A stretch of 64,000 nucleotides of DNA from Chitinophaga sp. sic0106 (lineage in GTDB: Bacteria; Bacteroidota; Bacteroidia; Chitinophagales; Chitinophagaceae). A program made the position numbers and the translations under genes. Positions 52,714 to 61,784 of the stretch are shown here, piece after piece. Numbering within the stretch: the first letter of the stretch is position 1; every line of letters starts with the position of its first letter. A model generated the notes under the pieces. The model made no database searches. It saw only the letters and a program-made list of their open reading frames with translations, and had not been told where the DNA came from. The stretch lies in the NCBI RefSeq assembly GCF_019219075.1, contig NZ_JAHUWJ010000004.1:1-64000 (forward strand), given 5' to 3'.

Positions 52714-54042
52714 ATGCCCGAATTAGCATCTGTGACGGCCGTTTCAGAAGAAATGGCGCCTAAAAAATCTGTATTGTTCTCCCTCACTGAAGACTGGTGG
52801 GCCACCATTGTAGGTGGATTGATATTGCTAACGGTCCTGGTAATTGGCATCACCAACCCGGATCTGAAATTTACCACCCCTAAATTGCAATGGAAAGATG
52901 GTGAAACCCTCACGCAAAATGTGTTCACCGCATCTAATTTCATGCTCATAGGTGGTATCGGCATTGTGTACCTGGTGTTATCCAGCGTAGCCACTTACTA
53001 CCAGGGCGCCTCCTTTAAAAAATACCTGCCCGGTTTCCTGGTCATATTTGTATTGGCAGTATGCTCCCTTGTTATTGCCGGCAACGCCACACTCAACTAT
53101 TACGGGCTTGAATATGTAATTTTTGCCCTCATAATTGGCCTTCTGCTGGGCAATGTGGGGCATCCCCCGGCATGGCTCCGCGAGGCAGCAAGATCTGAGT
53201 TCTTTATCAAAACAGGACTGGTAATCCTTGGTTCCAGTATCCTGTTCGAAAATATCGTAGACGCAGGACTGCCAGGCTTATTGCAAGCCGTAGTGGTAGT
53301 GGCAGCCGTATGGTTTTTCAGTATGTGGCTCAGTCGCAAACTGAAGGTAGACGACGAATTTGGCGTCATTCTCGCTTCTGCAGTGTCTATTTGTGGTGTA
53401 TCCGCTGCAATAGTGGCCAGTGGCGCTATTCAGGGTGATAAGCGCAAGCTGTCCTACGTGACAACGCTGGTACTGCTGGTGGCCATTCCCATGATGGTAC
53501 TACAGCCCTGGATCGTGAAAATCTTTGATATCCCCGCTGTAGTAGGAGGGGCCTGGCTGGGCGGCACACTCGATACCACCGCCTCCGTTGCCGCAGCTGC
53601 CCAAATGGTAGGGCCGGAAGCAGTAACCACAGGGGTGATTATCAAATTTTCCCAAAATGTATTGATTGGTGTAGCGGCATTTTTCATCGCTATCTGGTGG
53701 AGCTACCGCAGTAAAAATGAAAATCCCGGCGGACAAAATCCAGGTCTGAAAGTAGTGTGGGAGCGCTTCCCCAAATTTGTACTGGGCTTTATTGCCGCGT
53801 CACTGATCTTTTCTTTTGCAATCAGCACAGGCACCGTAAAACAAACCAGTGGCGTGTTCAATAGCCTGCGTACTGTTTGGTTTGCACTGGCATTCGTGAG
53901 CATCGGTATTGAAGCCCGGTTCAGTGATCTGATGACGATGGAAGGTGGAAGGCCGGCATTGGCATTTATCGGGGCGCAGGTTTTCAATATTCTCTGGACA
54001 TTGCTCTGGGCATTTATCCTCTTCGGATACTTATTCAAATAA
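52714..54042 (+). CDS. YeiH-family putative sulfate exporter
   Basis: A 442-residue inner-membrane protein with about 11-12 hydrophobic helices, of the YeiH/UPF0324 (Cons_hypoth698) family. Signature segments are LVILGSSILFENIV, VSICGVSAAIVASGAI, GAWLGGTLDTTASVAAA and VSIGIEARFSDL. Family members are annotated as putative sulfate exporters on limited evidence; in E. coli yeiH lies beside yeiE. The N-terminus has an extra membrane pair before the core. A perfect hairpin terminator ends the unit. Confidence 0.9.
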   Translation: MPELASVTAVSEEMAPKKSVLFSLTEDWWATIVGGLILLTVLVIGITNPDLKFTTPKLQWKDGETLTQNVFTASNFMLIGGIGIVYLVLSSVATYYQGASFKKYLPGFLVIFVLAVCSLVIAGNATLNYYGLEYVIFALIIGLLLGNVGHPPAWLREAARSEFFIKTGLVILGSSILFENIVDAGLPGLLQAVVVVAAVWFFSMWLSRKLKVDDEFGVILASAVSICGVSAAIVASGAIQGDKRKLSYVTTLVLLVAIPMMVLQPWIVKIFDIPAVVGGAWLGGTLDTTASVAAAAQMVGPEAVTTGVIIKFSQNVLIGVAAFFIAIWWSYRSKNENPGGQNPGLKVVWERFPKFVLGFIAASLIFSFAISTGTVKQTSGVFNSLRTVWFALAFVSIGIEARFSDLMTMEGGRPALAFIGAQVFNILWTLLWAFILFGYLFK

Positions 54043-54089
54043 GGTTTTCACAGGATACTGATCGAAATAACTGCTAAATTTATAGTTAT

Positions 54090-54125
54090 ATAATAAGCCT
54101 GTCAATGTTGACAGGCTTATTATTT
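54090..54125. terminator. Terminator between the YeiH-like gene and the KGG gene
   Basis: ATAATAAGCCTGTCAA and its perfect complement are separated by only two bases, so the innermost pairs open into the loop. AT-rich flanks allow use from either side. Confidence 0.8.
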
Positions 54126-54140
54126 GATATCTTCCAGACG

Positions 54141-54455
54141 CTACAGTACATGCTGTTGTTGTTCTTTCAGCTTGTTTTTGCCACGGTTGGTACCGCCCTT
54201 ACGGCCTATAGCGGCCATGTGTTCCCTGTTCCGGCTTACGGCTTCTCCGCCTTTTTTGCCAGCAGCACGGGCTTCCTCTGAAGTAAACTTGTGTGCAACT
54301 CCTTGTTTGTGTGCTGCTCGTCCACCTTCTCTGGATATGGCTCTCTGTTGCTCAGGGTCCATGGATGCGAAACCCCTTTTGCTGTGTCTAGGTTTTTCTA
54401 CCGCACTATGCTGCGGATTGCCATTGGGAAATGATTGATAAGTCATGTTTTCCAT
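54141..54455 (-). CDS. KGG-motif stress-type protein
   Basis: A 104-residue basic, hydrophilic protein with three glycine-rich motifs: SREGGRAAHKQG (near 57), AGKKGGEAVSRN and IGRKGGTNRGKN. KGG proteins include the E. coli YciG type and fungal Con-10 stress proteins; they are small, disordered and often induced in stationary phase or by stress. It is transcribed divergently from the histone-like gene 266 bp away. The N-terminal 35 residues are poorly conserved in type, so the exact start is uncertain. Confidence 0.85.
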   Translation of the reverse strand: MENMTYQSFPNGNPQHSAVEKPRHSKRGFASMDPEQQRAISREGGRAAHKQGVAHKFTSEEARAAGKKGGEAVSRNREHMAAIGRKGGTNRGKNKLKEQQQHVL

Positions 54456-54721
54456 AATGCAATTTTTATAGTGTAGTGAACAAATTATAAGAATAGGGCT
54501 ATCAATATTGATGCCATCGACTGAAAGTCAATGCTATAGAGCGTTTGGAAAATTGCCTCCCTGTGGTATTAGTGCAATTCGTTACACAACTCATAGAAAA
54601 TTCCACACATTCCACACCTGCATTCCCCGATTTTTTGCCCTAAAACCTTCATTATCTGCTGGCTTGCGTTTTGATGTCTATAAAGCGTTATCACTTTTTA
54701 TAACCCATTCAATCTTCTATT

Positions 54722-55225
54722 ATGGCAAAGTATTCGAGTGCTGTTCAGCGGAAGGTGAAAAAAGTAATGCACGAAATGCACGAAGGAAAGCTGAAGAGTG
54801 GACGCACTGGTAAAAAAGTTACTAATCCAAAACAAGCTATCGCTATTGGTATCTCCGAAGCAAGGGAAGAAGGAGCTAAAGCACCTAAAAAACCTGCTAC
54901 CTCCCGGAAATCATCCGCCACTAAATCTCCCACCACTAAATCTCCCACCAAAAAATCTCCCACCAAAAAATCTACCGCAAAAAAAGCTACTGCAAAAAAA
55001 GCTACTGCAAAAAGAGCCACTGCAAAAAGAGCAACAGCTAAAAAATCTACCACCAGAACTGCTGCTTCCCGCAGTAAAACTGCCAAAAAATCTACCGCCA
55101 AAAAGGCCACTGGCAGAAAAACTACCGCTAAGGCAGCTACCGCAAAAAAATCTACCAGAACAACCACAAAAAAAGCAGCTACCCGTAAAAAGGCCAGCAG
55201 CCGCAAAAAAATGGCACACGCCTGA
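54722..55225 (+). CDS. DUF6496 protein with histone H1-like Lys/Ala-rich tail
   Basis: A 167-residue protein. Residues 1-50 (MAKYSSAVQRKVKKVMHEMH, then GRTGKKVTNPKQAIAIGISEAR) form the DUF6496 module. Residues 55-165 are tandem KKATAKK/KKSPTKK-type repeats like the tail of eukaryotic histone H1 and of bacterial HctA/AlgP proteins, expected to bind DNA backbone without sequence preference. It is probably a nucleoid-associated protein. The repeat DNA is low complexity, so the copy number may vary. A terminator follows at 55257. Confidence 0.88.
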   Translation: MAKYSSAVQRKVKKVMHEMHEGKLKSGRTGKKVTNPKQAIAIGISEAREEGAKAPKKPATSRKSSATKSPTTKSPTKKSPTKKSTAKKATAKKATAKRATAKRATAKKSTTRTAASRSKTAKKSTAKKATGRKTTAKAATAKKSTRTTTKKAATRKKASSRKKMAHA

Positions 55226-55256
55226 TTCCATTTTCTCATACTCCCCATCATATACG

Positions 55257-55291
55257 AAAAAAGACCGGTATCGCACGACACCGGTCTTTTT
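55257..55291 (+). terminator. Terminator of the histone-like gene
   Basis: AAAAAAGACCGGT pairs with ACCGGTCTTTTT around a 10-nt loop and ends in T residues. Confidence 0.85.
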
Positions 55292-55321
55292 ATATGGCAC
55301 ATACCTTGCCCATATATTAAT

Positions 55322-55576
55322 ATGGAACAGCATCGTGTAACAGTTATAATCAATGGTAAGGCTTATGGACTTAACATCACGGTTAGTGCACAGGAGCATG
55401 AAACACTGTACGAAGTAGTGCCTGATGTGAAACCTTTTGTTTTACAGGATTTTGAACCCGAAAGTCTTCGCTTCACGGCAGATCATACCAATACCGTTGC
55501 GGAGCGGGTACGTATCGTGGAAACGGAACAAATCGCCCGGATCATCTGGAACGAAATTCTGAATAAAATGGGTTAA
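55322..55576 (+). CDS. Small hypothetical protein
   Basis: An 84-residue soluble protein starting MEQHRVTVIINGKAYGLNI, predicted beta-beta then an acidic middle and a C-terminal helix (RVRIVETEQIARIIWNEIL). No family recognised. The gene has its own gap on each side (terminator before it; 75 bp before the channel gene), so it may be transcribed with the MscS-like gene downstream. Reading frame and composition look genuinely coding. Confidence 0.65.
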   Translation: MEQHRVTVIINGKAYGLNITVSAQEHETLYEVVPDVKPFVLQDFEPESLRFTADHTNTVAERVRIVETEQIARIIWNEILNKMG

Positions 55577-55651
55577 CCGCCATCGTTTTTTACCAGCTAT
55601 TACTGTCAGTCATTTGGCAGTAAAGTACACGCGTTGTACTTTTACATTGCT

Positions 55652-56533
55652 ATGATGGTCACTGACGAAGTTTATAAACGGAAAAACCGCAAGGAACGCA
55701 TCCTGTTCCTCGTAAAATTATTGGTGTATCTCGCCGTAGTCTATTTTAACCTGGAACACGCTGCTGTATACGATAAATTCGCCTGGCTGTTTCGCATTAC
55801 CAACGCACTCACGTTCTTCCTCGGTGCTAACCTCGTCATCTCACTGGCATGGCTCGTGATCATCTCCTGGTATACCCGTCGCCGACTCAACAAACCGGTT
55901 GAAAAAGATAATTTCATGCTGGGCCTCAACCGCATCAGCTCTGTGCTCAATACCATTTTTGTATTGCTGTCCATCATGATTCTCTTCGGGATCGATCTGC
56001 TGAAATTCGTTACCAGTATCACCATTGTGGCGGCAGCCATTGCACTGCTTTCCAAAGACTACATTACCAACATCATCAATGGTCTGATCATCATGTTTTC
56101 CGACCAGCTGTCGCTGGGCGATCACGTGCGGATCGGCGAATTCAAAGGCAAAATCCTGGATATCACGCTCATCAACCTTGTACTGCAAAGCGACGATGAT
56201 GAACAACTTATTGTTCCCAACTCACTCGTGTTTACCTCCATCGTGGTGAACCAGTCCAAACAGAACGTGAAAAAAATCACGATCGAATTTGAGCTGGACA
56301 GAAAGCTGCCTTACACACCAGATCAGTTGGAAAATCGCCTCAAAGAGGCCATCAAAGGGTTTTCCGACCATTATGTGAAAAACAGTTTTCTGCTCCGTAC
56401 CCTCGATATCAGGAAAGACCATGTCGTATTCAAAGTGCAGGTCATCATCCCTTTTGCAGATAAAACCGTGGAGCAGAGCATCCGCCGCACCCTCAATACG
56501 GAAATCATTTCCATCGCTGAAAAAGGCGTTTAA
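55652..56533 (+). CDS. MscS-family mechanosensitive channel
   Basis: A 293-residue inner-membrane protein of the small-conductance mechanosensitive channel family, which releases solutes on osmotic downshock. Three hydrophobic helices lie at about 19-37, 53-78 and 104-128. The pore-lining helix and beta domain follow: ALLSKDYITNIINGLIIMF, then LSLGDHVRIGEFKGKILDITLINL and LIVPNSLVFTSIVVN, which is the family signature. The ATG at 55652 is used; ATG at 55655 is an alternative. Its stop overlaps the 3' end of the decarboxylase gene on the other strand by 4 bp. Confidence 0.93.
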   Translation: MMVTDEVYKRKNRKERILFLVKLLVYLAVVYFNLEHAAVYDKFAWLFRITNALTFFLGANLVISLAWLVIISWYTRRRLNKPVEKDNFMLGLNRISSVLNTIFVLLSIMILFGIDLLKFVTSITIVAAAIALLSKDYITNIINGLIIMFSDQLSLGDHVRIGEFKGKILDITLINLVLQSDDDEQLIVPNSLVFTSIVVNQSKQNVKKITIEFELDRKLPYTPDQLENRLKEAIKGFSDHYVKNSFLLRTLDIRKDHVVFKVQVIIPFADKTVEQSIRRTLNTEIISIAEKGV

Positions 56534-57666
56534 CAGGCTATTACAGCAGTGGCTTCCAGTTCGGCTACAAACGTGTCTATATGCGCATGGGTAACGCCAG
56601 GCATGCAGATAATGTGTGACCAGCCATTTTCTGAGGCCAGCTGCCATTTATTACGTATACCCTCCTCCGGGGCGGGAAACACGACGGTGAGGGTATCCGG
56701 GTTGCGCCAGGCTGCAATGCCAATGGCCTGCAGCTTTTCAGTAGCATAGGCCGCCACTTCCAGCGCTGCCTGCGCGCGTGCCGCCAGGCCTTCCGCACCA
56801 TAACGTTTAAGGGCATACCATAAAAACAATGGTGAATGGCCGTTTCGGGAACCGGTAATGGTGGTGTCCATGGTGCCTATGTAGGCCACGCTGCGGGCTA
56901 TACGATCCCGGAACGATTTCTGGGCCACCACCACCCCGCATGGGATAGGTGAGCCGATAAACTTATGGCCGGAAATGGCAATGCTGTTGGCGCCATCCGC
57001 AAAATCAAATGAAGGCCTGTCGGGAAGAAATGCGCTGTAGCTGCCGGATAAGGCGCCATCAGCATGGATATAATGCTGGCGTACCGCCATCCTGTCCAGT
57101 ATCCTGCGGATGCGTTGTACATCGTCCCGGGCCTCCGTCATAGTAGTTCCAATGTTGGCCAATATGATTACAGGGAGATGCCGGTGCTGGCTGATCATCG
57201 CCTCCAGGTCCTCATAATCGATTTCCCCGTTTTCCAGGGTGCGGATCACAATGCCAGGCATGTTCAGTAAATGAATGTTCTTTTGCACGCTGTAATGCGT
57301 GGCAGCACTATAGTACACCATGCCTTTAGGATACAACTCCCTGGCCAGATACAGACCATAAAGATTGCCCTCCGAGCCGCCGTTGGTCACGTAACCCCAC
57401 CAGTCGTTTGCAGGCGCACGAAACAGTTTGGCAAAAAACTCCACCACATATTTTTCCATCTCCCGCGTGCCCACACTATACGTCGATGGCACAAACGGGT
57501 CGCCCAGGTTGTTCAGCGGGAATTGCAAAAAAGGCATCAGGGGGCTATAATCGAAATCCTTTGCTACCGGGTAGCCTAAAAAGTCGGCCGTGCCCGCGGC
57601 TACAGTTCGCAGCAACTCCTCCAGCTGCGTTGTGTCAGCCGGGAGTAATCCAAATCTACGTTTCAT
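56530..57666 (-). CDS. hdc: Pyridoxal-phosphate histidine decarboxylase
   Basis: A 378-residue fold-type I PLP enzyme that would convert histidine to histamine and CO2. It fits the Gram-negative Hdc type: YVTNGGSEGNLYGLYLARE (PLP phosphate and ring contacts near 95-115), THYSVQKNIHLL (His stacking on the cofactor), HADGALSG (Asp pairing with the pyridine N) and ISGHKFIGSP with the Schiff-base Lys near 232. The length matches the family. Related serine decarboxylases are close relatives, so the amino-acid preference is not fully certain. It is divergent from an Lrp-type regulator, which may control it. Confidence 0.85.
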   Translation of the reverse strand: MKRRFGLLPADTTQLEELLRTVAAGTADFLGYPVAKDFDYSPLMPFLQFPLNNLGDPFVPSTYSVGTREMEKYVVEFFAKLFRAPANDWWGYVTNGGSEGNLYGLYLARELYPKGMVYYSAATHYSVQKNIHLLNMPGIVIRTLENGEIDYEDLEAMISQHRHLPVIILANIGTTMTEARDDVQRIRRILDRMAVRQHYIHADGALSGSYSAFLPDRPSFDFADGANSIAISGHKFIGSPIPCGVVVAQKSFRDRIARSVAYIGTMDTTITGSRNGHSPLFLWYALKRYGAEGLAARAQAALEVAAYATEKLQAIGIAAWRNPDTLTVVFPAPEEGIRNKWQLASENGWSHIICMPGVTHAHIDTFVAELEATAVIAC

Positions 57667-57751
57667 GGTAATTACAGGTGTATGATACTGCGAATGTATT
57701 ACTATATAATGCTGTTGGACTACAATATATAGATAAGCAGTAAAAATAGCC

Positions 57752-57759
57752 TATATTTG
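57752..57759 (+). promoter_or_regulatory. Probable -7 box of the Lrp-type regulator
   Basis: TATATTTG matches TAnnTTTG exactly, 69 bp before the regulator start. The upstream -33 box is not obvious. Confidence 0.5.
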
Positions 57760-57784
57760 GCTGCCGGGTAGTTTTTTCATACTG

Positions 57785-57800
57785 TTTTAGGGAGATGTAA
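57785..57800. promoter_or_regulatory. 16-bp copy of the tRNA-Arg upstream block, inverted
   Basis: TTTTAGGGAGATGTAA is the exact reverse complement of the block at 13692-13707 before tRNA-Arg copy 2. It lies between the regulator's promoter box and its start codon. Shared use by a DNA-binding protein is possible; chance is not excluded. Confidence 0.4.
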
Positions 57801-57828
57801 CCGCTGCCCGCAGAAAAATCATACTGCC

Positions 57829-58290
57829 ATGGATACACTCGATCATACGGACAAACGGATATTACAGCTCCTGCAAACAGATGCAAAGCTCAACACCAAA
57901 GAAATCGCTCACCGTATAGGCCTCAGCATTACACCTACCTACGAACGCTTAAAGAAAATTGAGAAACTGGGAATCATCCGTAACTACGTCACCCTGCTCG
58001 ACCCGGAGAAGATCGGGAAAACATTAATGGCCTACTGTAATGTATCGCTGCAGCTGCATTCCCTACCGCTGCTTCGTAAATTTGAGGACGCCGTTATGAA
58101 CCTGGAAGAAGTAATGGAATGCTTTCACCTGGCGGGAAATTATGACTACCTCCTGAAAGTGGTGGTCGACGACATGAAAAGCTACCAGCAGTTCATCACC
58201 CTAAAACTGGCCAGCATCGAAAATATCGCACAGGTGCACAGTTCCTTCGTGATGACGGAAATTAAGCACACCACCGCTTTTCAGCTGTAG
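57829..58290 (+). CDS. Lrp/AsnC-family transcriptional regulator
   Basis: A 153-residue regulator. The N-terminal winged helix has LLQTDAKLNTKEIAHRIGLS and PTYERLKKIEKLGIIR (residues 12-50). The C-terminal RAM/AsnC ligand-binding domain runs from about 65 to 150 (VMECFHLAGNYDYLLKVVVDD, then HSSFVMTEIKHTTAFQL). Such proteins form octamers and respond to amino acids. Divergent placement from the histidine decarboxylase gene suggests it senses histidine or a related amino acid, by inference. It converges with the sensor kinase gene with a 3-bp gap. Confidence 0.93.
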   Translation: MDTLDHTDKRILQLLQTDAKLNTKEIAHRIGLSITPTYERLKKIEKLGIIRNYVTLLDPEKIGKTLMAYCNVSLQLHSLPLLRKFEDAVMNLEEVMECFHLAGNYDYLLKVVVDDMKSYQQFITLKLASIENIAQVHSSFVMTEIKHTTAFQL

Positions 58291-58293
58291 CAG

Positions 58294-60312
58294 CTATTTG
58301 AGCACGCTCATGCCATTGGTACCACCATTCTGAACCACCAACGTGTAGCCTCTCACGTTAGCATCCGTTTCTTCTGAAAGCGGCACGGTAAAAGAAAAGC
58401 TGCTGCCGCTGCCTGGCGTGCTATGGAACCAGATACGCCCATTGTTGCGTTCCACAAAATCCTTGGATAAGTGTAACCCAAGCCCACAACCTTTTTCATT
58501 GCGGGTGCCGTTAGTAGAGTAGTAGATGTTGGAAAAAATCCGGTGCTGGTTTTCGATAGGAATGCCGGTACCATTATCGCGCACCATCACTTCTACCGAA
58601 GTTTTATCAATACGGGCACTCACTGTAATGCGCCCGCCTCCGGGGGTAAACTTAATAGCGTTGTTGATCAGGTTGCGGACTACCATCCGGATCATCTCCG
58701 GATCGCCATATACCAGCACCGCCCCGTTTATTTCATGGTGCAAAGCCACATCTTTTTGTCGCGCCAGCGTTTGCAGCAACTCAAATTCCTGGTTTAGCAA
58801 CAACGTAAAATCAAAATCATCTGCCCTTACGCCAATACCTTTCATCTGGTTGCTGGCCCATTGCAGCATATTGTCCATCATATAGGCCGTGTTTTTTACA
58901 TCTCTCCACAGCTCATCGGTATAATAGCGAAACTGTTCCGGCTCAATCTTTTCATCTTTCAATAAAAACAACAAACCTTCCAGTATAGCCAGGGGAGAGC
59001 GTAAATCGTGACTGATAACAGAAAATATTTTGTCCTTCACCTGGTTCAGACTTTCCAGCGTGGTATTTTGTTCCAGTATGATGTGATTTTGCAGGGATAC
59101 CTCCTGGTTCTTGCTGTTCAGCGCGTGGGTAAGCACCTGCTGCCGCTTGTACATACGGTAAAGGATAAACGTAATGATCAGCAGTATAACAAACAGCAGG
59201 GCCGCCGACAATACCAGTATCCGCTGTTGCTGTATGGTGGCCAGGTGTATCTGTTGCTCTTTTTTCAACAATTCGTTTTCCTGCTGCTTTTTTTCGGCTT
59301 CATATTTTTCCTGCGATCGTGATATCTGCCGGCTCTTCTCCAGGTTGAAAAAGCCCATATTGCGGTCGGTAAACGCTTTGAAGTGCTGGAATGCTGCCTG
59401 GTAGTCCTTTCGGGCGCTATCCAATTCGTACCTGATCTTGTAATAGATCATATCATTTTTAACGTTCTTCAGGGTACTGTTTACGTCAAAGGCATGCGCC
59501 AGGTTTTTTTCAGCTTCAGAAAAATTGCCCATGAAGGTCTGCACTTCGGCCAGGTTCAGGCTCGACTTCACGATCCCCAGCTGATTATCCGCATCATGGT
59601 AGCAGGTGGATGACAGCTCGTGATAACGCAACGCATCCGGGAGTCGCCGTTGCAGCATAGCCACCAGACCCAAATTTTCGTAAGTATAGGCCAGTCCGCG
59701 CTGATCGTTCAGGGAAAGTTTGATGGCTTCGGCCTGGTGCAGATAGTGCAGGGCGGAGTCGAGTGTGTGTAAAGCCAGGTAGGCAGATCCAATATTGTTG
59801 AGCGTTTTACTGATTTCAGGGGCTTCTTTTAATTTGTTTTTGATTACCAGAGATTTATGGAGATAAATCAATGCATCCCTCGGACTATTTTGTTCCGTGA
59901 AGATGTTACCCATGTCGTTATACAAAATGCTGAGGGTATGTTCATCGTTCACGGCCTCGGCCAGCTTCAAAGCGCTGAGGGTAAGCTGCATCTGCTTATC
60001 CAGGTGCCCCCTGGTATTTTCTACCAGGGCGAGGTTGCGTTGTGCCCAGATTTTTCCTTTGGTGTAATTGAGGCGCTGACTGATTTCCAATGCTTCCACC
60101 GCATATTTCTCCGCCATCACCGGGTTCCGGGTAAAATAACTCCTGGAAGTGGTGTTCAGCAAATCGATTCTGGCCTTATCCTGCTCGGTATGTTGATGCA
60201 GGGCTTGTTCAAGGCTATCGGTAGCGGGTGACTGCGCACGGGCGGCAGGCGTGAGTAATAATAAGTACAGGGGCACCAGTAGGCATCTTCTCAAAGGATT
60301 GGCCGGTAGCAT
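58294..60312 (-). CDS. TPR-containing sensor histidine kinase
   Basis: A 672-residue membrane sensor. Signal peptide 1-26 (LLVPLYLLLLTPAARAQ). About six TPR units in the periplasm from 40 to 300 (SILYNDMGNIFTEQNSPRDA, LGLVAMLQRRLPDALRY). A single membrane helix near 368-390 (ILVLSAALLFVILLIITFIL), then a coiled coil, the HisKA dimer helix with VISHDLRSPLAILEG (phospho-acceptor His near 435) and an HATPase with NLINNAIKFTPGG (near 547) and RDNGTGIP (near 583). No response regulator is adjacent, so its partner is elsewhere. This layout is frequent in Bacteroidota. Confidence 0.92.
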   Translation of the reverse strand: MLPANPLRRCLLVPLYLLLLTPAARAQSPATDSLEQALHQHTEQDKARIDLLNTTSRSYFTRNPVMAEKYAVEALEISQRLNYTKGKIWAQRNLALVENTRGHLDKQMQLTLSALKLAEAVNDEHTLSILYNDMGNIFTEQNSPRDALIYLHKSLVIKNKLKEAPEISKTLNNIGSAYLALHTLDSALHYLHQAEAIKLSLNDQRGLAYTYENLGLVAMLQRRLPDALRYHELSSTCYHDADNQLGIVKSSLNLAEVQTFMGNFSEAEKNLAHAFDVNSTLKNVKNDMIYYKIRYELDSARKDYQAAFQHFKAFTDRNMGFFNLEKSRQISRSQEKYEAEKKQQENELLKKEQQIHLATIQQQRILVLSAALLFVILLIITFILYRMYKRQQVLTHALNSKNQEVSLQNHIILEQNTTLESLNQVKDKIFSVISHDLRSPLAILEGLLFLLKDEKIEPEQFRYYTDELWRDVKNTAYMMDNMLQWASNQMKGIGVRADDFDFTLLLNQEFELLQTLARQKDVALHHEINGAVLVYGDPEMIRMVVRNLINNAIKFTPGGGRITVSARIDKTSVEVMVRDNGTGIPIENQHRIFSNIYYSTNGTRNEKGCGLGLHLSKDFVERNNGRIWFHSTPGSGSSFSFTVPLSEETDANVRGYTLVVQNGGTNGMSVLK

Positions 60313-60468
60313 AGCAAGAGATTAATTTTGGCAGATGAAGGACCGGTTTGGGGCGTGTCCTACGTAAAATTGAGATAAAAATAATCATAATGCGTGATCA
60401 AACAAAACGGAATTCCCAATTGGCGGCCCCGCAGGTAAATTTTCCGGCCTGATACGTTGATATCCAAT

Positions 60469-60476
60469 TACGTTTG
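60469..60476 (+). promoter_or_regulatory. Possible -7 box of the MFS gene
   Basis: TACGTTTG matches TAnnTTTG and lies 27 bp before the start codon. No good -33 box at 19-bp spacing was found. Confidence 0.4.
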
Positions 60477-60503
60477 TATTTTGCAAAAAATTAAACCTGC
60501 AAC

Positions 60504-61730
60504 ATGGCTGTTAAGAAAAGTGCGGCACTGGGCTTTATCTTCGTTACCCTGCTGATCGACGTTATAGGATTTGGGATTATCATTCCGGTGATGCCGAAAT
60601 TAATCGAAACCCTTACTGGTGAAGGCCTTAGCGGCGCATCCTGGTGGTCGGGCTGGCTCACTTTTGCCTATGCCATCACGCAGTTTTTTATGGCGCCGGT
60701 GATTGGTAGTCTCAGTGATGCTTATGGCCGCCGGCCTGTATTGCTCTCCTGTCTGGCCGCATTTTGTCTTGATTATATCTTTCTCGCCTGGGCGCCTAAC
60801 ATCGCTTTGTTGTTCGTAGGAAGGATCATTGCAGGCGCCACGGGCGCCAGCATGAGCACCGGCGCAGCCTATATTGCGGATATCAGTACGCCGGAAAAGC
60901 GTGCGCAAAATTTCGGTATGATCGGTGTGGCCTTTGGCCTCGGCTTTATCATAGGACCCGGGCTTGGCGGTGCGCTTAGCCATTGGGGACCAAGGGTGCC
61001 ATTCCTGGCGGCAGCCGGTCTCACCCTGCTCAACTTCCTGTACGGCCTTTTCGTACTGCCGGAATCGTTAGCACCTGAAAACAGGCGTCCATTTGAGTTG
61101 TCGAGGGCTAACCCCTTCGGCGCACTGAACCAGTTGCGGAAGTATCCCGTGATCTCCGGCCTCATCTTCTCCCTGCTACTCATATACATAGCCAACTTTG
61201 CCGTGCAGTCCACCTGGGCATTTTTTACCATGGAAAAATTCAAATGGACAGAGCAGTGGGTAGGTTACTCACTCATGTTCGTAGGATTAATGGTTGCACT
61301 GGTGCAGGGAGGCCTGATCCGCATCATTATGCCAAAGCTGGGTGCCAAGCGCTCCGTGATCATCGGGCTGGCCCTGTATGCCATCGGCATGGCCTTGTTT
61401 GCCTTCGCCGGTAAAGGCTGGCAGATGTTCGTATACCTGGTGCCGTATTGCCTCGGCGGAATCTGCGGACCTGCTTTACAGGGTATCATGAGCAACCAGG
61501 TGCCGCCCACCGAGCAGGGGGAGCTGCAAGGCGCCATGACTTCACTTGTGAGTCTCACCATGATCTTTGGACCGCTGATGATGACGAGCATCTTTACTTA
61601 CTTTACCAAAGCATCGGCCCCGGTATATTTCCCCGGTGCGCCATTTCTGACCGGTAGCCTGTTGCTGGTGCCCAGTATCATCCTGGCTATTATTTCATTT
61701 AAGAAAACGCACGCACCGGCATCTTCCTAA
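60504..61730 (+). CDS. TetA-like MFS transporter
   Basis: A 408-residue drug/proton antiporter-type protein with 12 predicted helices. Diagnostic segments are [19 protein letters not shown] at the N-terminus, motif [15 protein letters not shown] (about 67-80), motif C-like [13 protein letters not shown] in helix 5, and [19 protein letters not shown] in the C-terminal half. These are typical of the TCR/Tet class. In Chitinophagaceae such genes are usually chromosomal and their substrate is unknown, so tetracycline resistance should not be assumed. It is followed 54 bp later by the outer-membrane barrel gene. Confidence 0.9.
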   Translation: MAVKKSAALGFIFVTLLIDVIGFGIIIPVMPKLIETLTGEGLSGASWWSGWLTFAYAITQFFMAPVIGSLSDAYGRRPVLLSCLAAFCLDYIFLAWAPNIALLFVGRIIAGATGASMSTGAAYIADISTPEKRAQNFGMIGVAFGLGFIIGPGLGGALSHWGPRVPFLAAAGLTLLNFLYGLFVLPESLAPENRRPFELSRANPFGALNQLRKYPVISGLIFSLLLIYIANFAVQSTWAFFTMEKFKWTEQWVGYSLMFVGLMVALVQGGLIRIIMPKLGAKRSVIIGLALYAIGMALFAFAGKGWQMFVYLVPYCLGGICGPALQGIMSNQVPPTEQGELQGAMTSLVSLTMIFGPLMMTSIFTYFTKASAPVYFPGAPFLTGSLLLVPSIILAIISFKKTHAPASS

Positions 61731-61770
61731 AAACCTGCTGTTCAATGTGCTGCATGTTTCGAATTCCCGT

Positions 61771-61778
61771 TACATTTG
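61771..61778 (+). promoter_or_regulatory. Possible -7 box before the outer-membrane barrel gene
   Basis: TACATTTG matches the -7 consensus exactly and lies 6 bp before the ATG, giving a near-leaderless transcript if used. No -33 box is clear. Confidence 0.45.
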
Positions 61779-61784
61779 CAAACT

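Noticed and set aside
54745..55353. Long minus-strand frame rich in Val, Ala, Phe
   Set aside because: Antisense of the Lys/Ala-rich histone-like tail; low-complexity DNA keeps the frame open.
60504..61730. Acquired tetracycline resistance gene
   Set aside because: Sequence style is that of chromosomal MFS pumps of the same class; nothing mobile lies beside it.
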